Shown: positions 54,001 to 57,000 of the stretch, in pieces | Layout: every line of letters begins with the position of its first letter | Position numbering within the stretch: position 1 is the stretch's first letter | Source of the DNA: Tubiluchus corallicola | Taxonomy: Eukaryota; Priapulida; Priapulimorpha; Priapulimorphida; Tubiluchidae | Direction: 5' to 3' | NCBI GenBank assembly: GCA_030141605.1 | Contig: JAQGDQ010000136.1 | Coordinates: 126,001-186,000, forward strand | DNA: 60,000 nt | Notes under the pieces: generated by a model | The model's database searches: none | What the model saw: only the letters and a program-made list of their open reading frames with translations | What the model was told of the DNA's origin: nothing | Position numbers and translations under genes: made by a program

Positions 54001-57000
54001 TCTCTGGGCTTCTTGAAGCACGTAGTTTACCATGTATGCCATAAAATATGCAATATTATAAATTGCAATTACTGAAATACCCTCAACGTGAATCATTACT
54101 AAACTAAACAGTACTGCTGCTAACATTAGTGAACAAAATGCATGGCATTTTTAGAAACTGCATGTGCTTTGAACACAATAAATCAAACATAATGGTGACG
54201 GTATCTATTAAATTTTGAGATATAATTGGTTTGAATGTCAAATGGTTTTTAATCCAATTAAAAATTGGAATTAATGAAAAAATACTAAAATTTTATACTT
54301 ACATAAACATCTGTTTGAAGACCACTGAGATCACTTGCTGCAGTCACTTTTAGCTCATACAGTGCATTATCATCATATAGCAAGGTTGCAAGAGTGGTAA
54401 TTAATCCAGTTGTGTTATCTATAACAAAGGAATCCTCATGTCCTGTTAGCTCATAAGTAACACTTGCTCCAGAAGTTGTGTTAGCTGATACTGTGACAAC
54501 TGATGTCCCGATTGGCTGATTCTCCTCCATTTGCGCCGAATATGTCGGCTCGCTGAAGATGGGATAATCCTCATCGTTATCAAAAACAGTTATATTAACA
54601 GCGTAATCTGCAGATAAACCTGTCATTCCATCATCAGCTGTCAACACTATGAAATACTCGTCAACAGTTATTTCGTTTTTCGTGAATAAATAGCCAGTTT
54701 CTCGGCCTATATGAAACTGACTGTCTCCAGTAAGTCCATAAGAAATATCTCCTTTTCCGGTTGCAAGAAACTGATAAATGACCACATCCATGCCTGTTGC
54801 CTCAGTGTGGATCCGCAATGGATCCGGAACCTTTGCAAACACAGGTGGCTCATCTTCGCCCTTGTAGACAGTTATGAACACCGGCACAAAAGCGCTCAGG
54901 CGCGGGTCACCATCATCACGAGCCCGAATGAGCAGTTCATGAATGGGTGTTTTTGCATCAAAAGGTTTCAAATTGGTGATTTCCCCAGTAGAATTATTAA
55001 TTTCAAAAATACCCTGATCATTACCTAAAATGGAAAAACAAAACATTAAATCAGCTAATATCAACAATGTGCTTAAAATGTCAGGTATGTCATTGATGGT
55101 GCGACAACTGATGCAATTAGCAATGTAATGGCACTACAAGCAGGTAACAGAAGACCAAGATTTGAGTAAAATAAAGAGAAAGCTGCACAATAAGGACTAA
55201 ATCTGATTAAGTGCAATGCGTAAATTTTTCTCATGACTGCGACAAGCAAATGCAAAAACTGTTAGTTAAAAAATAATTAGTACAACAAACTTACCTTCGT
55301 GAATGCTATAGTCTATTTGATCAGCATCATCATCAAATGCTTCAACTGTCAAGATTAAGTGACCAATTTGAACATTATCAGCTACATCAGCAGTGTAGGA
55401 GTAGACGTTGAAATAAGGCGGTGAATTTGTGGTAACAGAAATGATAGCCTGAATAGCTGTCGATCTGAAATTATATAAAAGTACCGATGAGTCAGAAGTG
55501 CAGACATGTTTTTTGCAGAACTATTAAGGTTTGCAAAATGTCTTTTGGTTGACATCGTCGATAAGCATAGATTCAGAAATACAAATGTAACTGAATTTGT
55601 ATTAAAAATTATATATCTAGTTTGTTTTAAAGTCAGATTTAGCAAATTTTTAGAAAAAAACAAATAAACCCTTACAAACTTTCTCTGTAGATATACTGAG
55701 GCATAGCACACTGATAGCATATTGTTGTTTATTAATAGTAATAATAACAGGAAGCATACTCACTTCCCACTCGGTTCAACGCGGGTTCAAATTCAGGCTG
55801 AGTCATACCAGAGACTTAGAAAATAGTACCGCTGCTTTTTTGATCAAGCACGCATATGTAACGAAGTAACATGCGGGTAATAATAAGCAGGACCACCCAC
55901 ATAATCTAAGCTTTAGAATTGCTGTGCTTGGTTTTTATATTGAATTACAATGAATAAATTGATTAGACTCCAATGCCTGGCAAGCAGTAATGAGTTAAAA
56001 GTTCTGCTACCAAAGTGGACTGTTCAGCATTAACAACAACACATGCATTTACTGATAACAAAATAATCATCTCCTGAAAACTTCCGAGTAGTTAATACTA
56101 ACAATTAAATGTAGTTATCGTTAGCACAATGTTAACAAACACAAATGGTCAGAAAAAGTAAATTTATTGATAGAATAGCAATAAATGAGTTTTTGCAATG
56201 AATGTTCGTGAGCATGCACACCAGTATTGCGCGCATTGTTTCTAGCCGACCAATCAACGAATGACAACCATCGTTTTGTCGAAAATCAATTTGCCTGCTG
56301 TCGCTGGATTTGAAAACCCACCCTCTCTCCACCAACTGTTAAAGTAGGAATGTAATTTCTGTGTAAACTTTAGGTTTAGGTACTTTTAACACTGCAGTGT
56401 TTTTTCTGTAGTGTGGAATTTTTACATATAATGTACCACTATATATTGTTGAAACTGCTTTACTAGGCGTTTGGTATAACTTCAATGTATCGCAGTATTG
56501 CAAACCATGCTTTATTACGTTTATCATGATAGACGCAAGCAATACTGTGATTAGTACAGTCACGTATCGGGTGGGGCGATATTTGGATGTGCCCACCTTT
56601 TTTGGCTTTCTATATTGAATATATTGTCATTTTAATAAATGACCTCATTTTATCAACTAATTTCATTCTTGGTGCTTTTGCAAAAAACTAGCCAGGTTCA
56701 GCAAGTTATACCGCTAGGTCGGTTTTATGAACATTAGCTTACAAAAAAATCTAATTTGTCATCATTACTAAACTAACTCAACATAAATGACCAAGTAGGA
56801 AAGCACAGCATATGGGGTAAATTCAAAATATGTTTTTCCTGAACATTCAAAACAAAAACTAAAATCTTCATTTCAAAAGTACTTTATATAAGTTCTGTAA
56901 GTGAAGGGCACCAGATTTTAACATTGCACTATCTACAAACTTACTAAACGTGTCGTCACGATAACTTTATATCAAGCGATGCTCTCCACAAATGAAAAAT

